A stretch of 24,869 nt of DNA. Origin: Bacteroidota bacterium. Lineage in GTDB: Bacteria; Bacteroidota; Bacteroidia; Chitinophagales; JADJOU01. Each line of letters starts with the position of its first letter. Position 1 is the stretch's first letter. The stretch covers positions 1-24,869 of the forward strand of contig JADJOU010000041.1 of NCBI GenBank assembly GCA_016713645.1. The letters run 5' to 3'. Positions 7,390-15,684 of the stretch are shown here, piece by piece. The notes beneath the pieces were generated by a model, which did no database searches, was not told where the DNA came from, and was given only the letters and a program-made list of their open reading frames with translations. A program made the translations under genes and the position numbers.

Positions 7390-7926
7390 TCATTTCAACA
7401 CCCTCTCAATCCACTCCTCTAACTTATCCCTATCTGTCTGATAGATATATTCCGCTTCTATATACACCTTCTCGCGCTCTTGAATCTTATGATCGATAAA
7501 GGCCTTTAATCCATCATCATCCAATTTGCTGATCATCGGTCGGTGGTCGCGCTTCTGACGCAAACGGCCTAGGATGATTTCTTTGGGCGTTTGGATATAG
7601 ACAACAGTTCCCTGCGCTTTCATCTCCTCCATATTGTCATAAAAACAAGGTGTTCCGCCGCCACAACTCACTACGATTTTCTTAAGGCTATATGTTTTGC
7701 GCAAACAATCTCGCTCGATCTCTCTGAATCTATCCTCTCCCCAAAATTGAAATATATCGTGGATTTTCATCGCTGTCTCGCGCTCGATTTCATGGTCCAA
7801 GTCCAACCAAGTATAACCCAATTTATTCGCCAATTTCTTGCCGATAAAACTCTTGCCACTGCCCATGAATCCAATCAAATAGATTCGAGCGAGGGATGGT
7901 TTGTCTTCTTGGGTCACCTCAGTCAT
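7390..7926 (-). CDS. aroK: Shikimate kinase
   Basis: Intact, 178 residues from the ATG at 7926; a TTG at 7941 gives five more residues but lies in the four-base gap zone after the protease stop, so the ATG is preferred. It phosphorylates shikimate at O3 with ATP in the aromatic amino-acid (chorismate) pathway, in the cytoplasm. Walker A is GFMGSGKS (19-26). The shikimate-binding Asp lies in LDLD (42-44), the Arg in GEDRFRE (63-69), and the glycine triple in CGGGTP (88-93). The lid Arg is in RDHRPM. Length is usual for AroK. It is the last gene of a run QTMAN-YhiN-protease-AroK with tight spacing. 7315-7389 is a short AT-rich stretch without a gene. Confidence 0.95.
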   Translation of the reverse strand: MTEVTQEDKPSLARIYLIGFMGSGKSFIGKKLANKLGYTWLDLDHEIERETAMKIHDIFQFWGEDRFREIERDCLRKTYSLKKIVVSCGGGTPCFYDNMEEMKAQGTVVYIQTPKEIILGRLRQKRDHRPMISKLDDDGLKAFIDHKIQEREKVYIEAEYIYQTDRDKLEEWIERVLK

Positions 7927-7942
7927 ACTTAACGCATTCAAA

Positions 7943-9577
7943 TTATGCCCGAATAAATTTAATCGTCTTCACCGCATTCCCCGCTTGCAGCCTAATAATA
8001 TAGACGCCCATCGTCAAATGCTCCAGCGATATCTCTCCGCGATTTGTATCCGCGGTATATGCCCCCATATTTTTGCCCTGCATATCTGTGATATTCACTT
8101 GTACAGGGGTTTGGATGCCATCGATATGCAAGGTATTCTTTTCGATAAATGCCTTAATCTCCATGCCGTTCTGCGCCGATTGAATGGAAGAAACAAAGGG
8201 ACAAGCATTGCCCTGCTTTAACCCCAGACTCGTCACGCCGGAATTATTTGGGTCCAACCATTCCTTCAATCGCTGGCTGCTATTGGTCGAACCTGCAGGA
8301 TTCCAATGCACACTCATTTTGCCATAGTAATCAAATATCGCGATGGTATTGCAATCTACGGTCGGTCCGCCTGTCAACGTTCCAACGACCAATCCATTTC
8401 GATTTAGCAAGGTCGAACCCGAACTGCCGCCCATGGTAAATGAATTTCCATTGGGGGTATTGGACCAAGATGCTTTCCAATGCGTATTTTGAATAAATCC
8501 GCCATAGGAGACGGAATTGGTGGGGATTTGTGAAGTCGCTATTTTCTTGATATCGCCGACGGGATGATTGATGGATACACTTTTCACCGAGGGGACATTC
8601 GCATTCGACCAGCCTGCAAAATTTGCCTGATAGGAGGTGGGAATCGCACTTTTTAATTCGACAAAACAAAAGTCGGAAGAGCTATCTCCACCGTCTATGG
8701 ATTGTGCACGAACAATACTTCCCGCAATCGATTTTGTACTCGGTTCGTTTGAAGGATTGGCACAAGTGGGCGATTCATAATTGAAATAATAGATCCATTG
8801 ATTGAATTGTGCTTCGGTGGTTCCCTCTGCGCAATGCGCTGCCGTGAGCACGTATGGCTTGCAATCTTGTGCGGTATTGTTCATAATGGTTCCTGTGCAC
8901 CAAACAGTGCCTGTGATATTCTTGGCGAGTATCCGCACCACCGCTTTGTTCACCAAACGAAAACTATCTCCTTCACTGCAAGTGACATTCACCAAGCATG
9001 ATTCAGCATCGTTGAAATTCTCAGCTGATTTTAAACCCCTGAAATAATGCGCAATTTCGCTGATTTCAAAGGGCTGTTCAATATGCATGTCGCGGGGTTC
9101 ATAGTATTCAATGATACAGGATTCTCCTTCTATAATCGAAGTTGCAAAGAGGTTCGATGCATCATGATTGCGCGAAGTATAAGCGCCCAATATTTTTTTG
9201 TATGAAGGACTATAGATGTGCAAGGTTGCGCCGGGGGCGAGCTCGTATTTTGAAAAGTAGAGATTCAATCCCAAAGCCTTCGGAGATTGGATTTTCAACC
9301 GCCAAATCTTATCGCCATTGGGAAGCGTCGACCAAATTCCTTGTGTTGTTGTATTGATAGAAGTGGCGTGCAGTAAAGAGATTTGATAAGCGCGTCGAGA
9401 TCCGTGGATGATGGAATCTATGCTAGTCCGCGCGATGTCGAATGAATATTCGGGGATGGATGCATTTATATACTCGCCGAATTCGATGCTTTTAGGGCGC
9501 AAGGATTCATTGGAAATTTGCGCTTGCGCGAAATTAAAAAGCGCAGTGATGCCTAAGATGATTTTGAAAAATTTCAT
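7943..9577 (-). CDS. Secreted trypsin-like (lysyl endopeptidase-type) serine protease with T9SS sorting domain
   Basis: Intact, 544 residues from the ATG at 9577. The open frame extends to 9679, but the start chosen gives a clean signal peptide (MKFFKIILGITALFNFAQAQ). A propeptide-like region runs to about 195. The protease domain follows: catalytic His248 in LTAAHCAE, Asp302 in SSDFCFVEL, Ser386 in GGSSGSTLLN. Cys residues around 194-240, 272 and 304 suggest disulfides. The order and the 'GNSFTMGGSSGS' context resemble Achromobacter lyticus protease I-like enzymes. Residues about 470-544 form a type IX secretion C-terminal domain (VNITDMQGKNMG, GEISLEHLTMGVYIIRL, KTIKFIRA). It is exported by T9SS and anchored or released at the surface. 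It starts 20 bases after the YhiN-like gene and overlaps no other gene. Cleavage specificity is not proven. Confidence 0.93.
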   Translation of the reverse strand: MKFFKIILGITALFNFAQAQISNESLRPKSIEFGEYINASIPEYSFDIARTSIDSIIHGSRRAYQISLLHATSINTTTQGIWSTLPNGDKIWRLKIQSPKALGLNLYFSKYELAPGATLHIYSPSYKKILGAYTSRNHDASNLFATSIIEGESCIIEYYEPRDMHIEQPFEISEIAHYFRGLKSAENFNDAESCLVNVTCSEGDSFRLVNKAVVRILAKNITGTVWCTGTIMNNTAQDCKPYVLTAAHCAEGTTEAQFNQWIYYFNYESPTCANPSNEPSTKSIAGSIVRAQSIDGGDSSSDFCFVELKSAIPTSYQANFAGWSNANVPSVKSVSINHPVGDIKKIATSQIPTNSVSYGGFIQNTHWKASWSNTPNGNSFTMGGSSGSTLLNRNGLVVGTLTGGPTVDCNTIAIFDYYGKMSVHWNPAGSTNSSQRLKEWLDPNNSGVTSLGLKQGNACPFVSSIQSAQNGMEIKAFIEKNTLHIDGIQTPVQVNITDMQGKNMGAYTADTNRGEISLEHLTMGVYIIRLQAGNAVKTIKFIRA

Positions 9578-9596
9578 CTTTAAAGGTAAGGTTTTC

Positions 9597-10806
9597 CTAT
9601 AATTTGGAGAGAATATTTTGACTGGCGATGGTCGCGCCTGTCCAGGCATTTTGAAAATTAAATCCACCTGTGATGCCATCGATATTCAAGACTTCTCCTG
9701 CGAAATACATGCCTTTAAAGCGCTTGTGTTCATAGGATTTAAAGTCGATTTCTTCCAAAGCAACTCCACCCGCTGTCACAAATTCATCTTTGTGGGTGCT
9801 CTTGCCAAAGATATTGAACTTGGCCTGCGTCAATTCTTGCGCTATCGCCATCATCTCTTGTTTGGTGGCATCAGCCCAAATTCGCTCTTCAGGAATTTTG
9901 TGGAAGGTGCATATATTATTCCAATAGCGCTTGGGAATATTGAATTGGGGATTGCCCGCTATGCTGCGCTTGGAATGCGCCAATTTGTATTCATGCAGCG
10001 ATTTTACAACTGCATCAACATCTTCATCGACAAATTGTACATGCAATTCAAAAGTGTACTTCATATCCGCGAGTTGAACTGCTCCCCAGGCCGATAATCG
10101 GAGAATCGCCGGTCCACTCAATCCCCAATGGGTGATGAGCATGGGCCCTTCGGATTCTAATTTGGTTTGCAAAATGCGCAAAGAGACATGCTCAAAGGCA
10201 AGGCCAGAGAGCTCTCGAAGTCGATGGTCTTTGGTATTGAATGAAAAGCGATGGCACGGGTTCGATGGTTTTGATGCCCATGTCGTTCAAGACTTTCCAC
10301 ATGGAGACATTGCTGCCCGTGGCGATGAGCACATAGTCGGCTTCTTGTATGCCTTGATTGGTATGTATTCGAAATTGATTTTCCCCGAGGTATTCGATCT
10401 GATCGACCTTGGTTTTTTTATGCAGCTTGACACCGCGATCGATGCTGTTTTTATAGAGGCAATTGGATATGGTTTTTGAATCATCGGTGATGGGAAATAT
10501 GCGCCCATCTTCTTCAATTTTCAATTCTACGCCGCGCTTGCTAAACCAATCCATGGTATCGCCACAGGCATATTTCATAAAGGGACTGAGCAATTCTTTA
10601 TTCCCTCTTGGATAGAAGGTGACCAGTTCTTTTGGGTCGAAACAGGCATGGGTGACATTGCATCTTCCCCCGCCGGAGATGATAATTTTGCGCATGACTT
10701 CATCGGTTGCTTCTAAGATCGAAATGTCGAGATTTTCCCGCGCGAGATTGGCTGCTGCAAAAAATCCAGCGGCGCCTCCTCCTATGATGATGAGTTTTTT
10801 CTTCAT
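9597..10806 (-). pseudogene. HI0933/YhiN (BaiN)-family FAD flavoprotein, one frameshift
   Basis: The first part (10806 to about 10240) has the FAD-binding dinucleotide motif at residues 7-13 (IIIGGGAAGFFAAA), then ISGGGRCNVTH, the signature of the HI0933/YhiN/BaiN family, and ATGS near 175. The second part (about 10236-9597) holds PMLITHWGLSGPAILRLSAW, TAGGVALEEI, and the C-terminal FAD contact GMYFAGEVLNIDGITGGFNFQNAWTGA. Frames join between VPSLF and FNTKDHRLRELSG near 10238, needing two added bases (ACA read as A) or one removed. Repaired length is about 403 residues, normal. The reaction of most members is unknown; BaiN is a bile-acid reductase, which should not be assumed here. The ATG overlaps the upstream glycosyltransferase stop (ATGA). 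Confidence 0.88.
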
Positions 10807-11939
10807 GTTCTCGAGGACAAATGTTCGAATTCTTTTTCAAATCCCGCATCATATTTTTTTCCTTGAATACTCCAATCGTATTGCATGACCCATTTTGATT
10901 TTTCCATGCCGCGCGGATATTTGATATCGAAGATGAGCCGCTGTAGGCGATTGGCGAAGTCGGTGAGGGTATCTTCTTCATAGAGAAAAGTGGGGCGCAT
11001 GATTTCGGGAAAATGCTCGGGATAGGCCAAGCGATTGGGCAAGAGCGGAAAGACATCCAATGCCACTGCTTCTATAACACTGATGCCAAAAAAATCTTGG
11101 ATACTCGTCACAGGCAATATATCTGCCGATGACACGAGTCGCACATATTCTTCCATCGTCTCTGCATAACCCCAATGGCTGATATGCTCTGCCAATATTT
11201 CTTTTGCGGTTTGAAATATCGCGGGTTGATTTTTAAAAGATTGTCCCAAGACGATGAGTTTGAATCGCACACCGCGTTCATGAAGTTCTATCAATGTATG
11301 GAAAAAGAATTCGGGATTTTTATCGAATTCCCAGCGGTGATTCCACAATAGAATTGCCTCTTTAGATGCCTGTTTCTCCGCGGGTCGAAGTGCCCGCAAT
11401 TCTTGTAGATTCAATCCCAAATGCATGACGGATGATTTTACACGGATGGAATCAATGGTCTCTGTATTTTGATAGTCGGGAAATTGACCTAGAAAAGTCG
11501 GCAATGCACCGATAAAGGAATTCATATGATAAGCGGAATTGAACCAGATAAAATCTGCTGCCAATGCCGAAGTATAATTGATGAATCCATAGTGCTGGTC
11601 GCGCTTGGCGATGAGGTCTGGATCTGTTTTATTCCACGGCGTGGTGATTTGATTCTCATGAAAATACATGCCTATGCGCTCATCGGTCAATCGATGTCTG
11701 ACGATAGAGAGAAAGACGGGCAGGTCCAACATATCCGAACAGAGGATGATATCGTAATGCTTATTCTTCGATAAAAATTGATTCGCCAAGGTAATCGCTG
11801 CTCCATGCATACGCCATTTCCAATGATGTCCACTCATGCTGAGGATATCGATCTCATGTGCACTATGCTTCTGCAATCCCTCCGCCCAGGCCTTGTGGGA
11901 GCCGGTGAAGAAGGGTTCGATGAGGAGGATGTTAATCAT
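10803..11939 (-). CDS. tRNA-queuosine alpha-mannosyltransferase-like glycosyltransferase (QTMAN, formerly DUF3524/GTDC1)
   Basis: Intact, 378 residues. The N-terminus INILLIEPFFTGSHKAWAEG and SMSGHHWKWRMHGAAITLA are the hallmarks of the DUF3524 domain, whose animal member QTMAN (GTDC1) adds mannose to queuosine 34 of tRNA-Asp. YFHENQITTPW, NSAYHMNSFI and HLGLNLQELR follow. The C-terminal half is a GT-B donor domain: LLWNHRWEFDKNPEFFF, SHWGYAETMEEYVRLVSSADILPVTSIQDFFGISVIEAVA, with the usual Glu before the donor site. Enzymatic role in bacteria is inferred from family; GDP-mannose use is expected. It heads a four-gene run (ATGA overlap with the flavoprotein). Just upstream is a GTCTGG tandem repeat rather than a recognisable promoter. 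Confidence 0.88.
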   Translation of the reverse strand: MINILLIEPFFTGSHKAWAEGLQKHSAHEIDILSMSGHHWKWRMHGAAITLANQFLSKNKHYDIILCSDMLDLPVFLSIVRHRLTDERIGMYFHENQITTPWNKTDPDLIAKRDQHYGFINYTSALAADFIWFNSAYHMNSFIGALPTFLGQFPDYQNTETIDSIRVKSSVMHLGLNLQELRALRPAEKQASKEAILLWNHRWEFDKNPEFFFHTLIELHERGVRFKLIVLGQSFKNQPAIFQTAKEILAEHISHWGYAETMEEYVRLVSSADILPVTSIQDFFGISVIEAVALDVFPLLPNRLAYPEHFPEIMRPTFLYEEDTLTDFANRLQRLIFDIKYPRGMEKSKWVMQYDWSIQGKKYDAGFEKEFEHLSSRT

Positions 11940-11990
11940 GGGGTCTGGTGTCTGGGGTCTGGAGTCTGGGGTGTGGTGTCTGGAGTCTGG
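11940..11990. repeat. Degenerate GTCTGG tandem repeat
   Basis: Several units of GTCTGG separated by one to three purine-rich bases (GGGGTCTGGTGTCTGGGGTC and on). It abuts the start codon of the glycosyltransferase gene and is followed directly by the 19-bp palindrome at 11991-12009. Its position suggests it could affect expression or be slippage-prone. The remaining gap, 12010-12080, is low-complexity (repeats of AAAATTCA) with no gene. Confidence 0.8.
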
Positions 11991-12009
11991 TCCCTACACT
12001 GTGTAGGGA
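11991..12009. repeat. 19-bp palindrome TCCCTACACTGTGTAGGGA, copy 1
   Basis: Eight-base arms TCCCTACA/TGTAGGGA around CTG. Identical copies occur at 21801-21819, 22116-22134 and 22245-22263. Here it separates the GTCTGG tandem repeat from the low-complexity stretch. Confidence 0.9.
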
Positions 12010-12080
12010 TGGAGTTTGGTTCATTTGTGGAATTACTCATTCAAAATTTAAAATTCAAAATTCATAATTCTTACATCGTT

Positions 12081-12395
12081 TTATCCAAACAAATTCAGCC
12101 CCGGAATATTCGGAATCAAACCATCTGTCGCTTTGCGCATTTCTTCTTTGGCATAGGTCTCCGCTTGTTTTAAGGCATTGTTGACGGTCTCTTGAATGAC
12201 AGACGCTGCTTGTTCTTTCGCGAGTGTATTGAATTGATCCGACAATTTGATGGATTTAATATCCTTGGTGGCAGACGCAATAACGGTCACATAACCTTGA
12301 TGGTCGCTGACGATGAATTCTTTGTTGGCAAGGGCTTCCTTGACTTGCTCAATGCGCTTTTTGGCTTCGCTTATTTTTGAAAATAAATCAAACAT
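12081..12395 (-). CDS. YbaB/EbfC-family nucleoid-associated protein
   Basis: Intact, 104 residues. A long N-terminal helix (MFDLFSKISEAKKRIEQVKEALANKEF) is followed by the DHQGYVTVIASATKDIKSIKLSD strand pair and a C-terminal helix (VIQETVNNALKQAETYAKEEMRKAT) ending IPNIPGLNLFG. This order and length are those of YbaB/EbfC, a dimeric DNA-binding protein. In many bacteria the gene sits beside recR/dnaX; here it is 8 bases downstream of the M32 carboxypeptidase, so co-transcription with it is likely. The glycosyltransferase run begins after the repeat region downstream. Confidence 0.92.
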   Translation of the reverse strand: MFDLFSKISEAKKRIEQVKEALANKEFIVSDHQGYVTVIASATKDIKSIKLSDQFNTLAKEQAASVIQETVNNALKQAETYAKEEMRKATDGLIPNIPGLNLFG

Positions 12396-12403
12396 AGGTA
12401 TTT

Positions 12404-13881
12404 TTATATTTGGGAATATTTGTTTTGCGCATATTCCATGAAATAATTAAAATTGAGTTTTTCTCCGGAAATTCGCTTGCAGAGGTCTTCTGCGCTGTAT
12501 AATTTTCCGTATTGATGCACATGGGTTCGCAACCATTGCAATATTTCTTTTGTCTCGCCTTTGGATACGAGCTCTTTGGCATTCGGGATATCTCGTTGAA
12601 TACATGACCACCATTGAGCTGCATAAAAACTGCCGAGGGAATAAGTCGGGAAATAGCCAATGCCGCCATGACTCCAATGCACATCTTGCAATACACCGAC
12701 GCCATCATGGGGAACATCAATGCCTAAATATTCTTTGTATTTTTCATTCCAGACGCGCTTGACATCTTTGACCGCCAGTTTGCCACTCACTATGTCTTTC
12801 TCGATTTCATATCGAATCATAACATGGAAATGGTAGGTCAATTCATCGGCTTCTGTGCGTATGAGTGATGGCTCGACTTTATTGACGCCTTTGTAAAATG
12901 ATTCATTTGAAACAGCTCCCAATTGATTGGGAAAATGCGCTTTGAATAAGGGCCCAAATCCATCGATAAATTCCTTTGATCGTCCGATGCAATTTTCCCA
13001 GAATCTCGATTGACTCTCGTGTATGCCGAGTGAAATCGCTTCGCTGGTGGGCAATCCATAATCTGCATCGGGCAATCCCTGTTCGTAGAGGGCATGACCG
13101 CATTCGTGGATGGTGCTCCAAACGCTGTTGGCGAGGTCTTTTTCATCGACTCGGGTGGTCACGCGCACATCCAAGGCATTGAACGAAGTGCAGAATGGAT
13201 GGGAGGAGAGGTCTTGTCGCCCCGATTTAAAATCATAGCCCAATTTCGCGAGCAGGGCTTCGCCAAAATTCAATTGTTCTTGTTTGGGGAATTGCTGCAA
13301 GAGGAAAGAATCATCTGCTTTTGCTTTGTCTTTGAGTGAAGCGAGCATGGGTTTTAATTTTGCCTTGACATCTTCGAATAGCGCGTCGAGTTCAGCGACC
13401 GTCATATCGGGTTCGTATTGATCGATGAGGGCATTATAGGGATGACCTTCATAGCCGAGCAATTCGCATTCTTCTCTGGTGATGGCGACAATCTTTTCCA
13501 AATAAGGTTGAAATAGGTTGAAGTCCTTGGCCTCCTTGGCTTTTTGCCAATTATTGAATGCCTCGGAAATGGTGCGGGATTTGTTTTCGACAAAGGCCGT
13601 GGTGAATTTTTTAGCCTTATTGTAATTCTTGAGTGTCAGTTCGACATTGCGCTTCTCTGCATGAGTGAGTTGGCTGTCTTTGATAGTGCCTCTAGTATTT
13701 CGCCCATTTCAGTCGCAGTTGATTTCTCATGGGCAATGCCCGCGAGGGTGGCCATTTGCTGTCCGCGGCGCGCAGCGCCATTTTCGGGCATATAGATTTC
13801 TTGGTCCCAAGACATCAATGCCATGGTATAATGGATATCGGCGATTTCGGATAATTTTTGCTTTAATTTTTGGTATATCAT
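12404..13881 (-). pseudogene. M32 carboxypeptidase (Taq-type), one frameshift
   Basis: M32 enzymes are cytoplasmic zinc metallocarboxypeptidases of about 500 residues. The N-terminus (13881-13680) has MSWDQEIYMPENGAARRGQQ, typical of the family. The second frame carries SQLTHAEKRNVELTLKNYNKAKKF, then the zinc motif HECGH in STIHECGHALYEQGLP, the third-ligand segment ISLGIHESQSRFWEN, RTEADELTYHFHVMIRYEIEK, and the GVLQDVHWSHGGIGYFPTYSLGSFYAAQ block. The break is a lost base in the TTT run (plus strand) at 13679-13681: LEALSK is followed by DSQL once one A is restored. Repaired length is about 492 residues. With a single lesion in 1.5 kb and all active-site motifs kept, a read error is the simplest explanation. 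YbaB follows 8 bases downstream. Confidence 0.9.
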
Positions 13882-14084
13882 GATGTTTCAGTGTTTATGC
13901 AATGATAAGGAATTGTGGGCTTTTTGATGGGAAATTGTGTAAGATGTTGGTATTGAAAATGCCTGTCCCATTTAGAAATGGTCCGTCAGTTTGAGACATA
14001 CGGACAGCATAGGTTATTACGAAAAGCTGATGGAAAGCCTCATTTCATGTTCACGCAGCAGACAAATTGCAATATTTCATGAAA
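13882..14084. other. Intergenic hairpins between the Abi gene and the M32 gene
   Basis: No gene. Contains CCATTTagAAATGG followed at once by GTCCGT...ACGGAC (13981-13986 with 14000-14005, 13-base loop containing TTGAGAC). These may terminate the Abi transcript or be further members of the dispersed hairpins in this window. Confidence 0.4.
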
Positions 14085-14757
14085 TTATAAACTATCTATT
14101 TCGTTGCAAACTAAATTAATATGATCTAAACCATATAGCAAAGCCGCTTCATCAATTTGCATCCATTGGAATAATTGTAAGATTAAATTATAATGATGTC
14201 GTGCATATTTGGTGTTTTTTATGGGTTGACCTGGCAAAAAGCAGATAGGTTCGTGATGCGCCATTCTATTTCTAATGTCATTGAGTTGAGCCAACTGATT
14301 AAAAATAAAATGTTGTTGTATTGAATACGGAGTTGATTTTGGTTTAGAAAGGAAATACATGCAACAGTACCCGTTTTGTAGCATTAATTGTTGTGCAAAC
14401 ATAAAACGCCAAAAGCCAAATCCCAGCTCTGCCACAACTTATGGTGACTATAAACCACAGTTTAGTTATTGCATCATTGATATTAACCTTTGTCAAATCG
14501 ACATCCTGGTGTGTCGAACACTCCTCCAGGTATTGCTGCATCTCTTAACCCAGTCTTTTCCCAATGGAAGGGGCAAGCTGAATTCGTATTGAATTCCCCT
14601 TAGTGCTGCCTGGCAACTAATCACAGTAAAAAGCTCTTGGAGTGAGCAGTAAACTTTCTATAAAGTGTCAGCACTGCGGAGTATTGCCCCCACTAGCCAA
14701 TAGATAGCGATTCATTCGGGCATTCGTCATGATGCAGGAGAAGTCACCATATCTCAT
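14085..14757 (-). pseudogene. Abi_2 (AbiD/AbiF-like) HEPN-domain protein, multiply frameshifted
   Basis: Only the last 116 residues form a clear ORF, but the gene can be followed to an ATG at 14757: MRYGDFSCIMTNARMNRYLL, ASGGNTPQ, LTLYRKFTAH, QELFTVISCQAALR, GIQYEFSLPLPLGKDW, LRDAAIPGGVFD, NINDAITKL, SHHKL, then VAELGFGFWRFMFAQQ and LNDIRNRMAHHEPICF. This is the order of the Abi_2 family. The RNRMAH motif is the R-N-x3-H site of HEPN ribonucleases, which in abortive-infection systems cut RNA and stop growth on phage attack. At least five indels are needed, mostly lost C or G in doublets (e.g. TCCCAAG read as TCCAAG; TTGGTGG read as TTGTGG). This is one of the densest sets of lesions in the window, so true decay is plausible. 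No partner gene is adjacent. Confidence 0.75.
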
Positions 14758-14773
14758 GACCTTTTTGATTTAG

Positions 14774-14804
14774 TTTGCATTTTCAAAATTTTGAATTATC
14801 TTTG
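14774..14804 (+). promoter_or_regulatory. Plus-strand promoter TTTG-N19-TATCTTTG
   Basis: TTTG at 14774-14777 and TATCTTTG at 14797-14804 with a 19-base spacer are an exact match to the Bacteroidota sigma-70 consensus (-33 TTTG, -7 TAnnTTTG). It fires rightward, away from the Abi gene, into a short stretch that ends in a terminator at 14905. It is the best promoter in the window and the only one on the plus strand. Confidence 0.7.
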
Positions 14805-14810
14805 TGGCAT

Positions 14811-14905
14811 CTTATTCCCATTAGTCCCTGAAGCAATTCAAACTAGTGGGTTTCGTTTTTATATACGATTGCCATTCAAATAAAATGGGCATCTTTTTTT
14901 CTTTT
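14811..14905 (+). ncRNA. Candidate small RNA of about 95 nt
   Basis: Expected to start about seven bases after the -7 box. It has a first stem CCCATTAGT (14817-14825) with ACTAGTGGG (14842-14850), nine pairs including one G-U, and a 16-base loop CCCTGAAGCAATTCAA. A U-rich linker follows, then the terminator hairpin at 14868-14905. No ORF with a start codon fits inside. Rfam family unknown to me; it lacks the tmRNA, SRP and 6S features I would recognise. It could also be the leader of a lost plus-strand gene. Confidence 0.5.
14868..14905 (+). terminator. Rho-independent terminator of the candidate small RNA
   Basis: TGCCATT (14870-14876) pairs with AATGGGCA (14884-14891, one bulge) around CAAATAA, followed by seven T, a C and four more T. 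Only the plus strand gives the U-tract, agreeing with the promoter direction. Confidence 0.65.
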
Positions 14906-15000
14906 AATACTTCGAACTAAGCTATTTTTTTCAATCCAGTTTATTATACTTATCTATTTATTGGATGGTTAGTTGATCCAAAATTGAGAGGTATATTTAA

Positions 15001-15043
15001 TTTCAAAAATAATGGATTTTGCGAAAAGAGAAATTATTCTTTA
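15001..15043 (-). repeat. 43-bp promoter-like repeat, copy 1
   Basis: Differs from 20450-20492 at only a few positions. On the minus strand both carry TTTC-N18-TAnnTTTG (here TATTTTTG at 15011-15004) and TTTCGCAAAATCCATTA between. It could drive leftward transcription, but the nearest minus-strand start (Abi, 14757) is about 250 bases away. 14906-15000 shows no gene. Confidence 0.6.
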
Positions 15044-15173
15044 AAAGGCTATTGTGCTGTAAATGATAATTAAAATGGCTTTAAAGAGCAGTTCACCATA
15101 AGCGCCCTAGGCAAGGATAGACGAGTGGGAGCTAAGTCTTGAGTCAGGAGACTCAGGACAGCGTTGGTATTTG

Positions 15174-15265
15174 ATAAACCGCATCACAGATGCTAATTTA
15201 TTTAATTAAATTCTTATGAAACTAATAAGCATTGGGCATCAGCATTACAAATGCGGACGAGCGGG
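15174..15265. repeat. 92-bp dispersed repeat with two ACA-loop hairpins, copy 1
   Basis: Matches 24199-24289. It begins AAACCGCATCACAGATGCTA (hairpin GCATC-aca-GATGC), passes an AT-rich middle (TTTATTTAATT), and ends GGGCATCAGCATTACAAATG, then CGGACGAGCGGG. Adjacent hairpins of the same design are CCGCATT-aca-AATGCGG at 15367-15383 and a degenerate one at 15283-15297. No gene in 15044-15294. Confidence 0.8.
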
Positions 15266-15294
15266 TAAGACTTAATTTAAGCAGCACACAGATG

Positions 15295-15666
15295 CTAGAT
15301 TGCTAGCTTTTTTATGAAGTAAAGGAGAGCATTATGCAGATGTATAATTAAAAAAACAATAGGAATCCGCATTACAAATGCGGACAGGCAGAGGCCAGAT
15401 GGTGTTTTTGAACTATTATTTATTTGAAAGATCATAACTAAAAGAATGAGGTCAATCCCAAGCCTGCCAAAATAGTTGGGAGCAATGCCCAATAGGTATT
15501 TTATCAAATCACTTTGACCATGATAGTTTGGCCGAATAGTATCTTGTACCAGCGTAAAACCAATGGTTCCCAAGGCAAACATGCAAAACCAGAAGTAAGA
15601 TTGTCGATTGGACATAGGGATGATTTTTTGTGAGCGAATGATCTTGGCTGTAGATTTAGGGAGCAT
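15295..15666 (-). CDS. Small membrane protein of unknown function whose C-terminus runs into a hairpin repeat
   Basis: 123 residues from the ATG at 15666 (in-frame alternative at 15615, MSNRQSYFWF). Hydrophobic segments lie at about 24-40 (YFWFCMFALGTIGFTLVQD) and 66-79 (GIDLILLVMIFQI), with a conserved-looking middle (DLIKYLLGIAPNYFGRLGID) reminiscent of VanZ-like small proteins. After about residue 80 the sequence is encoded by the CCGCATTacaAATGCGG repeat and reads SGLCLSAFVMRIPIVF, so the true C-terminus is probably replaced or frameshifted. It starts 18 bases after the carbonic anhydrase stop and is probably co-transcribed. Family not recognised with confidence. Confidence 0.5.
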   Translation of the reverse strand: MLPKSTAKIIRSQKIIPMSNRQSYFWFCMFALGTIGFTLVQDTIRPNYHGQSDLIKYLLGIAPNYFGRLGIDLILLVMIFQINNSSKTPSGLCLSAFVMRIPIVFLIIHLHNALLYFIKKLAI

Positions 15667-15684
15667 TCTATTTTGCTAGACTTT

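Noticed and set aside
8248..9357. Several plus-strand ORFs opposite the protease
   Set aside because: Shadow frames of a well-supported gene with catalytic motifs and a T9SS domain.
9578..9679. 34-residue N-terminal extension of the protease frame
   Set aside because: It overlaps the end of the HI0933-like gene and would bury the signal peptide; ATG 9577 is the natural start.
14727..14761. GTCATGA...TCATGAC inverted repeat
   Set aside because: Lies within the rebuilt start of the Abi gene and has a long spacer; probably chance.
15174..15400. Possible CRISPR array because of repeated CATTACAAATG units
   Set aside because: Units are few, irregularly spaced and palindromic with varying stems; no cas genes are present.
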